DNA of 64,000 bases from assembly GCF_007049795.1 (NCBI RefSeq), contig NZ_SCFY01000006.1, positions 1-64,000 on the forward strand, given 5' to 3'. The notes under the pieces are model-generated. The model saw only the letters and a program-made list of their open reading frames with translations, searched no databases and was not told the DNA's origin. A program made the translations under genes and the position numbers. Source of the stretch: Ectopseudomonas mendocina (GTDB lineage: Bacteria > Pseudomonadota > Gammaproteobacteria > Pseudomonadales > Pseudomonadaceae). Positions 62,582 to 64,000 of this stretch are shown here, one piece after another; within the stretch, counting starts at the first letter, position 1; each line of letters opens with the position of its first letter.

Positions 62582-63088
62582 CTAGCGACACACTTGACGA
62601 TACAGCGCGTCGTCCTTGTCGATGCGCTTGAGCTGGGCAAGCTGAGGCTGCTTTTTCTCGTCCAACGGCAACAACTCGCCAGTTGCGCAATTGAGCAGAT
62701 GGGCGCGGTGCGAAACGTGGTCGATGTGCTGTTTCTCGAAGCGATAGAGCATGAACTCGGCCACTTGCGCGTCTTCCACCTGATCGCGCACGACACTCTT
62801 GCTGTCGAGCACGGTGAAGGCGGTAACCATCGGCACGAAGTAGCTCCACGGGCGCCAGAACACGTGACCCGCTTCGGTCGCGACCACGACCGACTCCTTG
62901 GGCTGGCGCGCCTGCTGATGCTCGAACCAGGAGTACTCGTAGAACACCTGATAGCCCAGCATCCCCAGGCCACCGAACAGTGGCACGATCCACTTCGGCA
63001 GTTTGTTACGCGTCAGTTTACGCAGCAGCAGAGCGATACCGGCAGCGCCGAGCCCCGCCACCACGATGGCAAGCAAAGTCCACAACAT
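62582..63088 (-). CDS. Membrane protein of unknown function
   Basis: A 168-residue protein with two N-terminal membrane helices (LWTLLAIVVAGLGAAGIALLL and WIVPLFGGLGMLGYQVFYEY). The ~120-residue domain after them carries SWFEHQQARQPKESVVVATE, PWSYFVPMVTAFTVLD and FMLYRFEKQHIDHVSHRAHLLNCATGELLPL. I recognise no catalytic motif. It lies directly downstream of the symporter gene, beyond a terminator. Similar proteins are, as far as I recall, conserved in pseudomonads without a named function. Confidence 0.75.
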   Translation of the reverse strand: MLWTLLAIVVAGLGAAGIALLLRKLTRNKLPKWIVPLFGGLGMLGYQVFYEYSWFEHQQARQPKESVVVATEAGHVFWRPWSYFVPMVTAFTVLDSKSVVRDQVEDAQVAEFMLYRFEKQHIDHVSHRAHLLNCATGELLPLDEKKQPQLAQLKRIDKDDALYRQVCR

Positions 63089-63101
63089 ATGGTTGTTCCC
63101 G

Positions 63102-63133
63102 AAAAAAGACGGGCCTCCAGTGGAGGCCCGTCT
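63102..63133 (-). terminator. Rho-independent terminator of the symporter gene
   Basis: ACGGGCCTCCA-GT-GGAGGCCCGT (63109-63132 region) followed on the minus strand by CTTTTTTC. Confidence 0.9.
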
Positions 63134-63179
63134 GTCAGACCCTGGACCATCGAACGATGGCGTCAGGCCAGGATTATGC

Positions 63180-64000
63180 TTAGTGGTTCAGAGCGGCACC
63201 AGCACCTTTGGGGGTACGTACGCTTTCCACCAGGTCCTGGATTTCCTGCGGCGGCTCAGCGGTGACCATCGATACGCCGTAGGCCACGGCGAAGTTGATC
63301 AGGGCGCCGACGGTACCGAAGGAAGCCGGGGAGATACCCATGAACCACTGGTCCGGGGTATTGGGCAGCATGTTGGTCTCCGGAATGAAGAACCAGCCCA
63401 GGTAGGTGAAGATGTACAGCAGGGTGATCACCAAGCCGGCGACCATACCGCAGATCGCACCCTTGTCGTTCATGCGCTTGGAGAAGATCCCCATCATCAG
63501 CACCGGGAACAGGGTCGCAGCTGCAATACCGAAGGCCAGCGCCACCACCTGCGCGGCGAACCCTGGTGGATTCAAGCCCAGATAGGTTGCCAGCAGAATC
63601 GCAGCCGCCATCGATAGCCGCGCCGCGATCATCTCGTTCTTCTCGCTGATCTTCGGATTGATCAAGGTCTTGATCAGGTCATGACTGATCGCCGAAGAAA
63701 TTGCCAGCAACAAACCAGCCGCCGTCGACAGTGCCGCCGCAATGGCGCCCGCCGCGATCAGACCGACTACCCAGGCAGGCAGATTGGCGATCTCCGGGTT
63801 GGCCAGTACCAGGATGTCGTTGTTCACGGTCAGCTCGTTACCGTTCCAGCCACGCTCCTGAGCGGTCGCAGCAAAGGCCGGTGCAGCATCGTTGTACATC
63901 TGGATGCGGCCGTCGCCGTTCTTGTCTTCCCACTTGATCAGGCCGGTCTGTTCCCAGTTCTTGACCCACTCAGGACGCTCTTCGTAGGACAGGGCAGGGG
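63180..64000 (-). CDS. Sodium:solute symporter, acetate permease (ActP) type, 3' part
   Basis: The C-terminal ~273 residues of a symporter; the gene continues beyond the window. GAIAAALSTAAGLLLAISSAISHDL is the conserved SSS-family helix, followed by RLSMAAAILLATYLG and GIFSKRMNDKGAICGMVAGL. A hydrophilic insert with DKNGDGRIQ (calcium-loop-like) precedes it, which suits the large acetate-permease-like subgroup rather than proline or sugar symporters. With malate synthase and the DUF294/exonuclease pair nearby, acetate or another short acid is the likely substrate. Confidence 0.85.
   Translation of the reverse strand, partial: PALSYEERPEWVKNWEQTGLIKWEDKNGDGRIQMYNDAAPAFAATAQERGWNGNELTVNNDILVLANPEIANLPAWVVGLIAAGAIAAALSTAAGLLLAISSAISHDLIKTLINPKISEKNEMIAARLSMAAAILLATYLGLNPPGFAAQVVALAFGIAAATLFPVLMMGIFSKRMNDKGAICGMVAGLVITLLYIFTYLGWFFIPETNMLPNTPDQWFMGISPASFGTVGALINFAVAYGVSMVTAEPPQEIQDLVESVRTPKGAGAALNH

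Noticed and set aside
1-64000. CRISPR arrays, rRNA genes, complete tRNAs
   Set aside because: None seen on either strand; the only tRNA sequence is the 3' fragment at 16050-16094.

Overview
The window is high-GC chromosomal DNA of a Pseudomonas (Gammaproteobacteria). The basis is protein similarity as I recognise it: a bioBFHCD operon, malate synthase G, RarD, SrkA, a ModE-like regulator, paired acyl-CoA dehydrogenases and a hut operon. The order glcB - GNAT - gcvR-like - rarD - srkA - modE-like - comF - bio operon - acyl-CoA dehydrogenases is, from memory, also that of P. aeruginosa PAO1 around PA0482-PA0508. The species cannot be fixed by eye; repeat words and the atypical hutG hint at a non-aeruginosa lineage.

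Region A (1-16094) is the right part of an integrative genomic island. Its right edge is a 3' fragment of a CAU-anticodon tRNA, with an intact tyrosine integrase and an AlpA regulator beside it. On the left lie remains of older elements: fragments of a MutL/MORC-type ATPase and an AIPR protein (a dead defence system), a second alpA with the tail of a second related integrase, and the tail of a third, unrelated recombinase. An IS1182-family element (2566-4243) follows. The cargo is a metal/redox cluster: an ACR3/BASS-type exporter, two small secreted proteins, DsbB and DsbA homologues, CadR, CadA, a DUF3703 protein, a START-like protein and a Met/His-rich secreted protein. Two hypothetical genes follow, one of them a chimera carrying a piece of an acyl-CoA synthetase. 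The two alpA/int modules form direct repeats of about 0.87 kb whose copies lie 12,868 bp apart.

Region B (16100-20230) is a small defence patch beside the tRNA: a Fic protein with a palindromic upstream region, a NERD-domain protein, and an Mrr-type restriction enzyme whose natural start appears frameshifted. It ends at a 5'-truncated egtD.

Region C (20230-29300) holds a small membrane protein, a diguanylate cyclase, a DctPQM TRAP transporter, a multiply broken fusion of a sigma-54 regulator and a LysR regulator, an FMN reductase, a TetR/hydrolase pair and a secreted endonuclease.

Region D (29340-36450) is a histidine-degradation cluster, hutI-G-U-H-C with divergent hutD. HutG is an arginase-type formimidoylglutamase, and two matching HutC-type operators lie in the divergent promoter region. 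Region E (36500-47800) carries two acyl-CoA dehydrogenases, a diguanylate cyclase, an SprA-like protein, a short flagellar-rod-like protein and the biotin operon behind a BirA-type operator. Region F (47860-64000) holds comF, a ModE-like gene, srkA, rarD, a gcvR-like gene whose terminator loop was hit by a miniature element, a GNAT gene, glcB, an LTA-synthase-like sulfatase, a cNMP/CBS/DUF294 protein with a DnaQ-type exonuclease, trhP, a small membrane protein and the end of an acetate-type sodium symporter.
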